A stretch of DNA of 64,000 nucleotides. Source: Desulfuromonadales bacterium. GTDB lineage: Bacteria; Desulfobacterota; Desulfuromonadia; Desulfuromonadales; BM103. Both the position numbers and the translations under genes were made by a program. Location of the stretch: contig JAMONP010000018.1 of the NCBI GenBank assembly GCA_027065695.1, positions 1-64,000 of the forward strand, in the 5' to 3' direction. Position 1 is the stretch's first letter, and each line of letters starts with the position of its first letter. Below are positions 43,967-55,560 of this stretch, piece by piece. The notes under the pieces were generated by a model. The model saw only the letters and a list, made by a program, of their open reading frames with translations, was not told where the DNA came from and made no database searches.

Positions 43967-44050
43967 GTCGTCATCCTCGCGAATGCGGGGATCCATATTT
44001 TTGTCAACCCCAGTAAACCCCTGGATTCCCGCCTTCGCGGGAATGACGAT
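43967..44050. repeat. Hairpin-forming dispersed repeat
   Basis: GTCGTCATCCTCGCGAATGC at the left is the imperfect inverse of the right arm ending GCGGGAATGACGAT; the 29-base arms enclose about 26 bases. The words TGGATTCCCG and AATGACGAT also occur in the 147-bp repeats of this window, hinting at a common origin. It occupies part of the 387-bp gap between guaA and the flavoprotein gene; nothing else is seen there. Confidence 0.65.
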
Positions 44051-44175
44051 AAATGGACTTTACAGAGTTCATAAAAAGTAAAATAAAGGCAAAAAAGCGG
44101 CAACAGAATTGAGTTCCATTACCGCTCTTCTTATCAGATTTAGCTTGTAATGCGTCATTGCCACGCCCTACTGAT

Positions 44176-45735
44176 TCATTCCCATTCAATTGTCGCCGGT
44201 GGCTTACTCGAAATATCATAAGCAACCCGGTTAACTCCACGTACTTCATTGATAATACGGTTGCTGATGCGTGCTAAATCAGCATATGGCATCGGATACC
44301 AGCCAGCGGTCATGAAATCTTTGGTCTCTACGGCACGCAGGGCAATGACATACTCATAAGTACGTCCGTCACCCATAACACCAACGCTCTTCACCGGCAG
44401 GAAGACCGCAAAAGCCTGGCTGATCTTGTCATAATGGCCACTCTGATAGAGTTCTTCGATGTAGATGGCGTCAGCCTGGCGCAGAATATCGCAATATTCT
44501 TTTTTGACTTCACCAAGAATGCGTACCCCCAAACCAGGGCCCGGGAAGGGATGACGCCAGACCATGCGGTGTGCCAGACCAAGTTCCTCACCGATAGCGC
44601 GCACCTCATCCTTGAACAGCTCTCGCAAGGGTTCAAGCAGCTTGAGAGTCATGTAATCTGGCAAACCACCAACGTTATGATGGCTCTTGATATTATGCGC
44701 CTTACCAGTCTTGCCGCCTGCCGATTCAATGACGTCAGGATAGATGGTACCTTGAGCCAACCACTTGGCATTGGCCAGCTTTTTTGATTCTTCTTCAAAA
44801 ATATCGACAAACAGGTTGCCAATAATCTTGCGCTTTTTTTCGGGATCGGTTTCCCCGGCGAGCTTATTGAGAAAACGGTCTTCAGCATCGACGCGGATAA
44901 CCTTGACGCCGAAATTTTCAGCGAAAGAGGACATCACCTGATCGCCTTCACCCAGACGCAGCAGGCCGTTGTCGACAAAAACGCAGGTCAGTTGATTGCC
45001 GATGGCGCGATGTATAAGCGCCGCAGCGACTGAAGAATCCACCCCGCCGGAAAGACCAAGGATGACCTCTTCATCACCAACCTGTTCACGAATCCGCGCA
45101 ATTGCATTGTCGATGATATGCCCTGGCGTCCATTGGCCAGTACAGCCGGAGATCTTGCGCACGAAGGTATCGATCAAGAGTTCACCGCGCGGCGTATGAT
45201 TAACTTCAGGATGAAACTGCACACCGTAGAGATTGCGCTCAACATTCTGAATACCGCAAACCGGGGCGTTCTCGGTCACAGCAATTTCCTCGAAACCTTG
45301 CGGTACAACTTCGACATGATCACCATGGCTCATCCAGACCGGGCTATGGCCATCGGCAAAGAAACCGTCAAAGAGCGAACCGGGAGTTCCTTTGGCCAAC
45401 AGGTCGGCATGACCATACTCACGCTTGCCAGCCGGGACCACCTTGCCACCAAAGTGATGACACATCAACTGCATACCGTAGCAGATACCAAGGACCGGAA
45501 TACCGAGCTCAAAGAGCTCTTCTTCGATGGCCGGAGCATCGGCATCATAAACAGATTTTGGACCACCCGAGAGAATAATGCCGCTGGCAGCAAACGCCTT
45601 GATCTCATCCAGGCTCATGTCAAAGGGATGCAGTTCGCAGTAGACGTGCGTTTCACGCACCCGACGGGCGATCAGCTGGGTGTATTGTGATCCAAAATCT
45701 AGGATCAGTATCTTTTCAGCATGGATATCTTGCAT
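44176..45735 (-). CDS. guaA: GMP synthase (glutamine-hydrolysing)
   Basis: Converts XMP to GMP using glutamine. The 519-residue product has an N-terminal class I amidotransferase domain ([15 protein letters not shown]; nucleophile in GICYGMQLM near residue 86; HPEVNHT) and an ATP pyrophosphatase domain with the PP-loop [10 protein letters not shown] near residue 236, then the dimerisation domain ending ATIEWE. The ATG at 45735 has AGAGG upstream and matches the family; a frame reaching 45762 is less likely. It follows guaB. Confidence 0.96.
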   Translation of the reverse strand: MQDIHAEKILILDFGSQYTQLIARRVRETHVYCELHPFDMSLDEIKAFAASGIILSGGPKSVYDADAPAIEEELFELGIPVLGICYGMQLMCHHFGGKVVPAGKREYGHADLLAKGTPGSLFDGFFADGHSPVWMSHGDHVEVVPQGFEEIAVTENAPVCGIQNVERNLYGVQFHPEVNHTPRGELLIDTFVRKISGCTGQWTPGHIIDNAIARIREQVGDEEVILGLSGGVDSSVAAALIHRAIGNQLTCVFVDNGLLRLGEGDQVMSSFAENFGVKVIRVDAEDRFLNKLAGETDPEKKRKIIGNLFVDIFEEESKKLANAKWLAQGTIYPDVIESAGGKTGKAHNIKSHHNVGGLPDYMTLKLLEPLRELFKDEVRAIGEELGLAHRMVWRHPFPGPGLGVRILGEVKKEYCDILRQADAIYIEELYQSGHYDKISQAFAVFLPVKSVGVMGDGRTYEYVIALRAVETKDFMTAGWYPMPYADLARISNRIINEVRGVNRVAYDISSKPPATIEWE

Positions 45736-45839
45736 TTTGCCTCTAAATCCAAGGACAGGCATTTGTGGAACCAGTCCCTCAGGTTAACCTCTTTTGATTC
45801 TACTCGTTCCTCGTCCCGCGTACCTCGTACCTGGTTTAA

Positions 45840-47321
<1,482 letters not shown>

Positions 47322-47385
47322 CTAAGGGGTCAATAATTAACCGCCATGTTTAGTTCAGGGTGCACATCTAGTCAAGGAGAATCGA

Positions 47386-48129
47386 CTAATACCAGACTTC
47401 TTGAAGACACAAGCCATGGGCTGGTGCTGTCGGCCCGCAAATCACACCTTTTTCTCCCTGCAGGAGTTTTTGCAGGTCATTTACCGGTCGTTTGCCCTGG
47501 CCAACTTCAACCAGCGTACCAGCTATTATCCGCACCATGTTTCGCAAAAAACCCGAGCCTTTAATATCGATATAGACGAATTCACGGTCGGCAGTAACGT
47601 CGATCTTAAAAATCTCACGGACACTTGTTTTAGCGACGCAACCGGAAGAACGAAAGGCTTGAAAATCGTGTTTGCCAACCAGAAACCAGGCCGCGGAGCG
47701 CAACAAATCCAGGTTCAGATTGCCACGCAGGTGCCAGGCTGTCTGGGCAGACAAAGGTGAGCGCACATCACCAAGATAAATCGTATAGCGATACCACTTG
47801 CCTTTGGCAGAATACCTGGCATGAAAGCCCTCCGGCATCTCACGAACTTCCCTGATAACTACATCAGCAGGAAGGAAGCGATTAGCTCCGTCTCGAAAAG
47901 CTTGCAGGGGAATGTCGCTTGCTGTCTTGAAATGCACCGCCATGCCGCGGGCATGAACTCCCGCATCGGTTCGTCCGGAAGAATGAATACGAACCTTTTG
48001 CTTGAGAACCTGAGCCAATGCTGATTCAACAACTTCCTGGACGGCAAGACCGTTGGTCTGGTTTTGCCAACCAACATAGGCGGTACCAACAAATTCAATA
48101 CTCAGAAAGATTGTACGCATGTAACTCAT
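47386..48129 (-). CDS. truA: tRNA pseudouridine(38-40) synthase
   Basis: Modifies the anticodon stem of tRNAs. About 247 residues; the catalytic aspartate lies in SSGRTDAGVHARG near residue 57, and FLRNMVRIIAGTLVEVGQGK near residue 200 is the second signature. Two ATGs are possible: the one at 48129 overlaps the EcfT stop (ATGA), suggesting coupling, and the one at 48120 gives the classical MRTIFLSIEF start. Confidence 0.94.
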   Translation of the reverse strand: MSYMRTIFLSIEFVGTAYVGWQNQTNGLAVQEVVESALAQVLKQKVRIHSSGRTDAGVHARGMAVHFKTASDIPLQAFRDGANRFLPADVVIREVREMPEGFHARYSAKGKWYRYTIYLGDVRSPLSAQTAWHLRGNLNLDLLRSAAWFLVGKHDFQAFRSSGCVAKTSVREIFKIDVTADREFVYIDIKGSGFLRNMVRIIAGTLVEVGQGKRPVNDLQKLLQGEKGVICGPTAPAHGLCLQEVWY

Positions 48130-48902
48130 CCGGCGAGCCAATAACAGATAATCACAAGGGTGAATACTAAAGAGAAAAGTTGATCCCGGAGGGCCATGGG
48201 CATAAATGGGGGCAGTTCTTTAGGAAGAGGCATGGTGTCTTCACTTGTTGCAAGACGATACGCAATGGCGTCCCCCCTATTTACCAACCGCAAAAGGAAG
48301 TCTTGAAGTGTCTGCATCCACACAGACCAGCGACCGACCTTGGCCGACTCGGCATGAGGTTCAACACCAGACGATCTTGAAGCATGGATTTCTTCTTGGA
48401 CAACCGGGATAAAATCCATAGTGAGCAGTAATATTTTCTGCCATTCTTCTGTTTTACATCCCAGCCACTGCAATGGCTGTACAAACCAACCGAAAGTCCT
48501 AGTCAGCTTTTCTGTCGATGTAGTCATGGCAAGAAGGGCAGCAGACACGGTCGCCAGGAGCACCTGCACGCATACGAAAGTTCCCATCAGTAGTCCATCA
48601 AAAGAAAGCCAACTGAGGCCCCAGAGAGTACGCCCGGGAGACAGCAGCAGATGCATCAACAGGTTAAAGAGCAGGAACCAGCGCAGCATCCAGCAGAGGC
48701 GCAATACCGGATTAAGCAAAGGGGAGGTCAAGCAGAGGATAATCGCAACGGTGGCCACCAGGGCAAAAAGTCGTATCCAGTCTGTCGCAGCAAAGGCAAG
48801 CACAACCAGCAACAGACTCGACAGGACTTTCACCCGTGGATCGAGTCTGTGCAGGAGTGTTTGTCCGGACTGGTAAAGTCCATTTTCCGTGACAGCAATC
48901 AA
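48126..48902 (-). CDS. Orphan EcfT-like transmembrane protein
   Basis: Energy-coupling-factor (CbiQ/EcfT) transmembrane protein, about 258 residues with five to six membrane segments. HRLDPRVKVLSSLLLVV near residue 18 is the family start; the coupling-helix region around VQEEIHASRSSGVEPHAESAK holds an ASRSSG variant of the usual ARxxRG motif. It begins, apparently at a TTG, one base after the asd stop. No EcfA ATPases or S-component are in the window, so it must share them from elsewhere or act differently. Confidence 0.78.
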   Translation of the reverse strand: MIAVTENGLYQSGQTLLHRLDPRVKVLSSLLLVVLAFAATDWIRLFALVATVAIILCLTSPLLNPVLRLCWMLRWFLLFNLLMHLLLSPGRTLWGLSWLSFDGLLMGTFVCVQVLLATVSAALLAMTTSTEKLTRTFGWFVQPLQWLGCKTEEWQKILLLTMDFIPVVQEEIHASRSSGVEPHAESAKVGRWSVWMQTLQDFLLRLVNRGDAIAYRLATSEDTMPLPKELPPFMPMALRDQLFSLVFTLVIICYWLAG

Positions 48903-48903
48903 T

Positions 48904-50004
48904 TCATGCTTTTTCCATGAGAATGCGGAGCATACGCCGCAGTGGTTCTGCAGCCCCCCAGAGTAACTGGTCTCCACAGGTAAAAGCAGAAATATACTGC
49001 GGACCCATCTTCATTTTGCGGACTCTGCCGATCGGAATTGCCAGCGTTCCGGAAACAGCTGTGGGAGTTAATCCCGCCAAAGAATCGTCCTTGGTATTGG
49101 GGACCAGCTTGACCCAATCGTTATCATTGTCGATAAGTGCTTCGATTTCAGAGATCGGCAGATCCTGGTTCAACCGAATCGTCAGCGCCTGACTGTGGCA
49201 GCGCATGGAACCGACACGAACACAGATGCCATCAATTGGAATTGGCTCAGCATAACCGAGGATTTTGTTGGTCTCGGCATAGCCCTTCCACTCTTCACGA
49301 CTCTGACCATCTGCAACTTCACGGTCGATCCAGGGCAGCAAGCTGCCGGCAAGCGGATAGCCGAACTCTTTGGTCGGCAGATCATTGCTGCGCAACCTCC
49401 CGGTGACTTTGCGATCAATATCGAGGATTGCTGAAGCCGGGTTGTTTAGCAAATTGGCAACAGAGCCTTGCAGAGACCCCATCTGGCTCAGCAATTCGCG
49501 CATATTTGGCGCACCGGCACCGGAGGCTGCCTGATAGGTCATTGATGAAACCCACTCCACAACACCGGCGCGGAACAGGCCGCCAATTGCCATGAGCATC
49601 AGACTGACCGTACAATTACCACCGATAAAATCTTTGACACCGCTAGCCAGGGCATCATCAATGACGCTGCGGTTAACCGGATCAAGGATAATCACGGCAT
49701 TTGAATCCATCCGCAAGGCGCTGGCGGCATCAATCCAGTAACCATCCCAACCTGTTTTGCGTAGCTCAGGATGAACCACCTTGGTATAATCACCACCCTG
49801 GCAAGTGATCACAACATCCAGCTTACTTAACTCGGCAAGATCATCAGCACTCTTGAGCGTACCTGCGCCCATTGGTGCCTCCTGTCCTGCTTGTGAGGTG
49901 GAGAAAAACACCGGTTCTATACCGTCCAGATCGTTTTCTTCCTGCATGCGCTGCATGAGGACCGAGCCGACCATGCCACGCCAACCAACAATACCAACCT
50001 TCAT
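48904..50004 (-). CDS. asd: Aspartate-semialdehyde dehydrogenase
   Basis: Reduces aspartyl phosphate to aspartate semialdehyde for lysine, threonine and methionine synthesis. 366 residues: NADP loop [14 protein letters not shown], catalytic cysteine in [10 protein letters not shown] near residue 132, and [14 protein letters not shown] near residue 268. It is the E. coli-like Asd type, longer than the Gram-positive kind. It is downstream of leuB, separated by 233 bp that contain a repeat. Confidence 0.95.
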   Translation of the reverse strand: MKVGIVGWRGMVGSVLMQRMQEENDLDGIEPVFFSTSQAGQEAPMGAGTLKSADDLAELSKLDVVITCQGGDYTKVVHPELRKTGWDGYWIDAASALRMDSNAVIILDPVNRSVIDDALASGVKDFIGGNCTVSLMLMAIGGLFRAGVVEWVSSMTYQAASGAGAPNMRELLSQMGSLQGSVANLLNNPASAILDIDRKVTGRLRSNDLPTKEFGYPLAGSLLPWIDREVADGQSREEWKGYAETNKILGYAEPIPIDGICVRVGSMRCHSQALTIRLNQDLPISEIEALIDNDNDWVKLVPNTKDDSLAGLTPTAVSGTLAIPIGRVRKMKMGPQYISAFTCGDQLLWGAAEPLRRMLRILMEKA

Positions 50005-50033
50005 CTTCTTGTCCCTTTTTATTGTTTCGGTTC

Positions 50034-50193
50034 AATAACCCAAAAAAAGGTTAAACGCAGAGGTGCAAAGAACGCAAAGAAAAAGCTCTTAAATCTCTGG
50101 AAAACATCTCAATCAAAGTCATTACTCTCTGCGTCTTCGCTTCTTTGCGTTAGTTAATTGCTTAAGTATTGCTTTGCCTTTGTTTGGGTTATA
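50034..50193. repeat. Dispersed palindromic repeat, family 2, copy B
   Basis: Ends are ATAACCCAAAA and TTTGGGTTAT. The inner TTAAACGCAGAG-GCAAAGAACGC and CTCTGCGTC-CTTTGCGTTA arms are inverted. It matches the element at 5236-5387 in ends and core while the centre differs. It occupies most of the leuB-asd gap. Confidence 0.7.
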
Positions 50194-50237
50194 AGTCCGT
50201 ATTATTTTGCCTTTTCACGCCACGCGCCACAAACCTT

Positions 50238-51338
<1,101 letters not shown>

Positions 51339-51576
51339 TTATATCAGTCTGAACAAGAATTTTATTGATGTGCCAAGATTTAACCGGATGCCACTATAAG
51401 AAGGGCGTCTCTCTTTGTCAAATGCTATGCTTTCAATGTTATGCTTTCAAACTGGGCGGAACTTCTCGCTTTTGCGGTGATTTCGGTATCACTAAACTTA
51501 CCAGGCAACTTTCTGTTGCCTCGGGCAACTGGCAAACCAGCAAATTGACGATATACTCAGCCGAGAAGTCATTGTT

Positions 51577-51714
51577 ATGAAGAAAATTATTGGGGCAATG
51601 ATTGTCTTTGTCCTCAGTCTGGCTGCTACGAAGTTCTTCTTCGGTGTTGACATCGAAGGTCTCACTGAACGGTTAATCGACTTCCTCTCAGAGATACTCG
51701 ATGGCCCTGGCTAG
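51577..51714 (+). CDS. Possible 45-residue small membrane protein
   Basis: The frame begins MKKIIGAMIVFVLSLAATKF, giving a basic N-terminus and one hydrophobic helix, followed by an acidic tail (DIEGLTERLIDFLSEILDG). Codon use resembles neighbouring genes. The upstream GAGAAG is a weak ribosome site. I do not recognise it. The rest of the 512-bp gap between leuB and the next region shows no other gene. Confidence 0.35.
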   Translation: MKKIIGAMIVFVLSLAATKFFFGVDIEGLTERLIDFLSEILDGPG

Positions 51715-51900
51715 GAACCTGTCGGACTCCTGGAAACAAAGAGAGCAGAAGAGGACAATTATTGCCCTCTCTCGCCCGGAAAAGATTTACATTTCAAATT
51801 CAATCGCAAAGAGTGGAACAATAAAAGCACATCGGTACCTATGTCCTTGACTCATAACACCTCCGGTCTGGAGGTGCCTTTGGTTTGCTGGCTGCCAGGA

Positions 51901-51981
51901 TTACGGCAGAAAGAGGTTTAAAAGCACACCGACGTGGCCAGCAAGGCCAATACCGAAGAGCAGTACCATAATGCCACCCAT
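51901..51981 (-). CDS. Possible 26-residue hydrophobic peptide
   Basis: ATG to TAA encodes MGGIMVLLFGIGLAGHVGVL followed by LNLFLP, almost entirely a membrane helix. There is no Shine-Dalgarno site. A CACCTCC/GGAGGTG hairpin lies 30 bp further on (51860-51878 region), which could end its transcript. Listed because of the strikingly regular hydrophobic composition; chance cannot be excluded. Confidence 0.2.
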   Translation of the reverse strand: MGGIMVLLFGIGLAGHVGVLLNLFLP

Positions 51982-52028
51982 AATCCAGACATATTAATTG
52001 TAAACGATAATTGACAGGAAGGATAGCC

Positions 52029-52196
52029 ATGTCTGTGCTTTGGCCCTCCATGATTATGGTTGCCACTGACAGGGGGCGTGTGATAGTAGAAATAGAGGCC
52101 GCTTTGAAGGCGTGGTTGGAACGGACGGAAAACACGACAACATCTATGGAGACAAAAATTGAATACTCAGACTCTGGACATACTGAAAATCTGTAA
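52029..52196 (+). CDS. Possible 55-residue small protein upstream of the ferritin-like gene
   Basis: The ATG has GGAAGGA 5 bp upstream. The product starts MSVLWPSMIMVATDRGRVIV, then a charged helix (EIEAALKAWLERTENTT). It overlaps the start of the ferritin-like gene by 38 bp. I do not recognise it; it may be an upstream coupling ORF for the TTG-initiated gene. Confidence 0.3.
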   Translation: MSVLWPSMIMVATDRGRVIVEIEAALKAWLERTENTTTSMETKIEYSDSGHTENL

Positions 52197-52644
52197 AAAT
52201 ATTGAAGAAATCTGTGCAGAGCTCTATTTCCTCTATGCTGAACAGTTTCGTGACGAACCGTTTCTGCACAAGCTCTGGACCAAGACTGCCAGAGAGGAAT
52301 TGAATCACGCCAACATCATTAAACTGGCAATAAATTGCCAGGAGGTCGAATTCATCGGCAATGCAGAGAGCCTGGCGAAATACCATGAGGGAGAGAAAGT
52401 CATCCAGGGGGTCCTTACTCTGGCCAAAGCAAGTCAGACAACACCCCTCAAGTCTCTGGAATCCGCGATCGAGGTTGAGGAGCGGCTAGCAGCCTTTCAT
52501 CTCGACGCCGTTGTCGATTTTCGCAACAACCAGGATGCGGGGTTTTTCGAGGCGCTGATCAATAGTGACCGACAGCATGTCGAAGCCCTGATAAGTGCAC
52601 GGGACAGTATCATGAGCGGCCAAGCCGGTTTTGCAGCGGAATGA
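52159..52644 (+). CDS. Ferritin-like (rubrerythrin-related) di-iron protein
   Basis: 161 residues, all helical. EEICAELYFLYAEQF near residue 16 and REELNHANII near residue 46 supply ExxH-type metal ligands; EVEERLAAFHLDAV near residue 105 and SDRQHVEAL near residue 140 supply the second pair. There is no rubredoxin domain. The start is a TTG with GGAG 7 bp upstream. Peroxide or iron handling is likely; partner genes are not adjacent. Confidence 0.75.
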   Translation: MNTQTLDILKICKNIEEICAELYFLYAEQFRDEPFLHKLWTKTAREELNHANIIKLAINCQEVEFIGNAESLAKYHEGEKVIQGVLTLAKASQTTPLKSLESAIEVEERLAAFHLDAVVDFRNNQDAGFFEALINSDRQHVEALISARDSIMSGQAGFAAE

Positions 52645-52662
52645 CAGGATTTTGTTTTTGAC

Positions 52663-52686
52663 ATGATGGCGCCACCGGCGCATCAT
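52663..52686. terminator. Hairpin between convergent ferritin-like and livF genes
   Basis: ATGATGGCGCC and GGCGCATCAT pair with one bulged base around ACC. No T run follows on either strand, so it may be an inefficient terminator or an mRNA end-protecting hairpin. Confidence 0.4.
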
Positions 52687-52732
52687 CACTCCGAACGGTG
52701 TGGGACGTGATAAAGCTTCATTTAATTTTAAG

Positions 52733-53440
52733 TTATAACCCCAGATAAGCCTCCCTGACCTGCTCATTATCAAGCAAATTCTCTGCGGTATCCGTCAAAG
52801 TAATTCGACCATTCTCCATAACGTAACCACGGTCAGCCAGTTTCAAAGCCTGGTTGGCATTCTGCTCGACCAGGAATACTGTCGTCTTCTGTTCCTGGTT
52901 GATCTTTTTGATGATTTCAAAAATCTGCTTGATAATCAATGGTGCCAAACCCAGAGAAGGTTCGTCCAGCAACAGCACCTGCGGACGCGCCATCAAGGCC
53001 CGGGAAATCGCCAACATCTGCTGCTCGCCACCACTCAAAGTCCCGCCCATCTGTGAGCGACGCTGGGCCAGGATCGGGAAGAGATCGAAAGCATAGTCGA
53101 TGTCCTTCTGAATTTCACTTTTGTCGCGACGAAGAAAAGTTCCCATTTCCAGATTTTCAAGAACCGACATGTTTGGAAAAATCCGGCGACCTTCTGGAAC
53201 CTGGACGAGGCCCATGGCAACAATCTTGTCGGTTGGCATCTTATGAATCGGCGTGCCCTTGAAATAAATCTCACCACTGCGCGGCGGGGTCACGCCACAG
53301 ATCGTCATAAGGGTTGTGCTTTTGCCTGCGCCGTTGGCACCGATCAAAGTGACAATCTCACCTTCATTGACATCAATAGAAATCCCTTTAAGTGCCTGAA
53401 TATTACCATAATAGGTATCTACATTCCGCAGTTCAAGCAT
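52733..53440 (-). CDS. livF: Branched-chain amino acid ABC transporter, ATP-binding protein LivF
   Basis: 235 residues. Starts MLELRNVDTYYGNIQALKG as is typical for LivF; Walker A GANGAGKST near residue 36, signature LSGGEQQ near residue 135, Walker B VLLLDEPSLGLAP. GGAGG lies 6 bp before the ATG at 53440, which overlaps the livG stop by 8 bp; the frame extending to 53512 is not used. Last gene of the livKHMGF-type operon. Confidence 0.93.
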   Translation of the reverse strand: MLELRNVDTYYGNIQALKGISIDVNEGEIVTLIGANGAGKSTTLMTICGVTPPRSGEIYFKGTPIHKMPTDKIVAMGLVQVPEGRRIFPNMSVLENLEMGTFLRRDKSEIQKDIDYAFDLFPILAQRRSQMGGTLSGGEQQMLAISRALMARPQVLLLDEPSLGLAPLIIKQIFEIIKKINQEQKTTVFLVEQNANQALKLADRGYVMENGRITLTDTAENLLDNEQVREAYLGL

Positions 53441-54269
53441 CGGTATCCTCCCCGAGGTAAGCCTCAATAACTTTCGGGTTACTACGAATATCCGCAGGCG
53501 TCCCCTGGGCAATCTCCTTGCCGTACTCCATGACGTAAATTCTTTGTGAAATATTCATAACCAGTTTCATGTCGTGTTCAATCAGCAGAATTGCGATTTG
53601 TTCCGTATTGCAGATACGTACAATCAATTCATCAAGAGCTTTGGTTTCCTGGGGATTCATGCCGGCGGCGGGTTCGTCCAGAAGCAGCAGAAACGGATCT
53701 GTCGCCATGGCTCTGGCAATTTCGAGGCGACGCTGAGCACCGTAAGGCAGGTTTTTGGCAAACTCATCGGCAAACTCAACCAGGCCGACCTTTTCCAGCA
53801 GATCATAACATATGTCTATAGTCTCTTGTTCCTGACGTTTGGTGGTACTGCCACGAAATATGGCACCAACAATGTTGGTTGTGGTGCGACAATGCCGACC
53901 GATCATAACATTTTCGAGGACCGTCATATTCTGGAAGAGACGAATATTTTGAAAGGTTCGGGCCATACCTATTGTGGTGACCCGATTCGGCTTGAAACCG
54001 TTTATCTTCTGTGTCTTCTTTTCAGGTGGATGAACCAGGACATCACCTCCGGTCGGTTTGTAGATCCCGGTTACACAATTGAAGAACGTTGTCTTGCCAG
54101 CACCATTCGGGCCGATCAGAGCAACGATTTCACCAGCACATATATTCAGAGAGACAGCGTCAACAGCGCGCAGACCACCAAAATCCATGGTCAGGTCTTT
54201 GACCTCAAGCAGTATTTTTCTGGTCTCAGGTATTGGCGTGGTCTCAAGTATTGGCTGAGTCTCAGGCAT
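53433..54269 (-). CDS. livG: Branched-chain amino acid ABC transporter, ATP-binding protein LivG
   Basis: 278 residues. After an unusual proline/threonine-rich N-terminal extension (PETQPILETTPIPETRK) it has KDLTMDFGGLRAVD, Walker A GPNGAGKTT near residue 55, NLPYGAQRRLEIARA near residue 160 and LLLLDEPAAGMNPQE. GGAGGAGG precedes the ATG. It overlaps livM and livF by 8 bp each. Confidence 0.93.
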   Translation of the reverse strand: MPETQPILETTPIPETRKILLEVKDLTMDFGGLRAVDAVSLNICAGEIVALIGPNGAGKTTFFNCVTGIYKPTGGDVLVHPPEKKTQKINGFKPNRVTTIGMARTFQNIRLFQNMTVLENVMIGRHCRTTTNIVGAIFRGSTTKRQEQETIDICYDLLEKVGLVEFADEFAKNLPYGAQRRLEIARAMATDPFLLLLDEPAAGMNPQETKALDELIVRICNTEQIAILLIEHDMKLVMNISQRIYVMEYGKEIAQGTPADIRSNPKVIEAYLGEDTDA

Positions 54270-55488
54270 TGGCCTCCTCCGTCTTCACCGTGCGACCGGC
54301 ATATTTCCGGCGCACATTGGCAATCAACCCTTCGGGACGGAAGATCATCATCAACACCATAACGGCACCAAACATCAGCATTCGGTATTCAGAAAAGGCT
54401 CTTAGATATTCGGGCATCAGGATCAGCACCAGGGCAGCAATAATAACGCCGATTATCGAGCCCATACCACCCATTACAACGATAGAAAGGACCAGCGCTG
54501 ACTCCATGAAAGTAAAACTGTTCGGATTGATATAAGTATTGCGAGCAGCGAAGACTACGCCAACCAAGCCAGCCCAGAAAGCGCCAAAAGCGTAAGCCGA
54601 GAGTTTGGTTCGTGCCATATCAACCCCCATGGCTACACAGGCAATCTCATCCTCTCGTAAAGCCATCCAGGCGCGTCCGATACGTGAATCCTTAAGTCGG
54701 TTGGTAATGAAGATGGTAAAAAGAACCATCAGAATCATCAGGTAGTAAGTATAAGTCGTTGCCGAAGCGATATTCATTTCGGCACCGAAGAATCCAGGTC
54801 GTGGAATCCCGGCTATGCCCTTGGCACCATTAAAAACTTCTTCCCAGTTCTCGATAACAATCTTGGCGATTGACCCAAAACCAAGCGTAACGATAGCCAG
54901 GTAATCACCACGCAAACGCAATATAGGGAAGCCAAGTGCTATGCCAAACAAAGCGCCCATCAAGCCGCCGATTGGCAGACTTATCCAGAAGCCGAACCCC
55001 CAGAAAGTGTTCAGGACTCCGTAGGTGTAAGCACCGACAGCAAAAAAAGCGACATAACCTAGATCCAGCAGACCGGCAAGGCCAACCGTGATATTGAGAC
55101 CCAGGCCAAGAACAACGAAAATCAGAGCCAGAACCATAATGTTGGTCTGATAGATGTCGACCAGCAGTGGAAAAACTATGGTCACCAGGGCAAGCACAAT
55201 CAGAACCGGCTTGAATACTTTGGGATCCTCCAGCAACCGCTGGCCCAAACCTGGCTTGACCAAGCCCTCTTCGCCGATTTCAGCTGCTTTACTTTTGAGT
55301 TGCCGACGAGCCATTGCCCAACGCCAGACAAGAGAAAGCACAAAGGCACCGATGGCAACCCAGAGCATGTTTATCCAGCGCCACTCAACAATATTCTTAA
55401 GTGTATTAACCTTGACCACCATCAAGGGAAAGGTCAGGAACACAAACCAGAGGGCGACCAGAAAAGATCGTTTAAAATTATCAACCAT
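54262..55488 (-). CDS. livM: Branched-chain amino acid ABC transporter, permease LivM
   Basis: About 408 residues with roughly ten membrane segments. The conserved part begins near residue 115 (YQTNIMVLALIFVVLGLGLNITVGLAGLLDLGYVAFFAVGAY is the family core, seen in pieces) and includes the LGFGSIAKIVIENW loop. An ATG at 55488 is chosen over a TTG at 55500. A charged loop of about 30 residues (RRQLKSKAAEIGEEGLVK) separates an extra N-terminal pair of helices. Confidence 0.92.
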   Translation of the reverse strand: MVDNFKRSFLVALWFVFLTFPLMVVKVNTLKNIVEWRWINMLWVAIGAFVLSLVWRWAMARRQLKSKAAEIGEEGLVKPGLGQRLLEDPKVFKPVLIVLALVTIVFPLLVDIYQTNIMVLALIFVVLGLGLNITVGLAGLLDLGYVAFFAVGAYTYGVLNTFWGFGFWISLPIGGLMGALFGIALGFPILRLRGDYLAIVTLGFGSIAKIVIENWEEVFNGAKGIAGIPRPGFFGAEMNIASATTYTYYLMILMVLFTIFITNRLKDSRIGRAWMALREDEIACVAMGVDMARTKLSAYAFGAFWAGLVGVVFAARNTYINPNSFTFMESALVLSIVVMGGMGSIIGVIIAALVLILMPEYLRAFSEYRMLMFGAVMVLMMIFRPEGLIANVRRKYAGRTVKTEEANA

Positions 55489-55560
55489 CGTATTTATCAA
55501 CCACCAGATTTATCAATCATTTGAGTTCACAGCAACAAAGTGATTTCACCAACAGAGAGT

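Noticed and set aside
44004-44249. 81-codon minus-strand frame at the end of guaA
   Set aside because: It overlaps the guaA end out of frame and then runs through the dispersed hairpin repeat.
51839-52135. 98-codon minus-strand frame
   Set aside because: Its composition is uneven, it has no ribosome site, and it crosses a hairpin; the shorter hydrophobic frame inside it looks more natural, and even that is doubtful.
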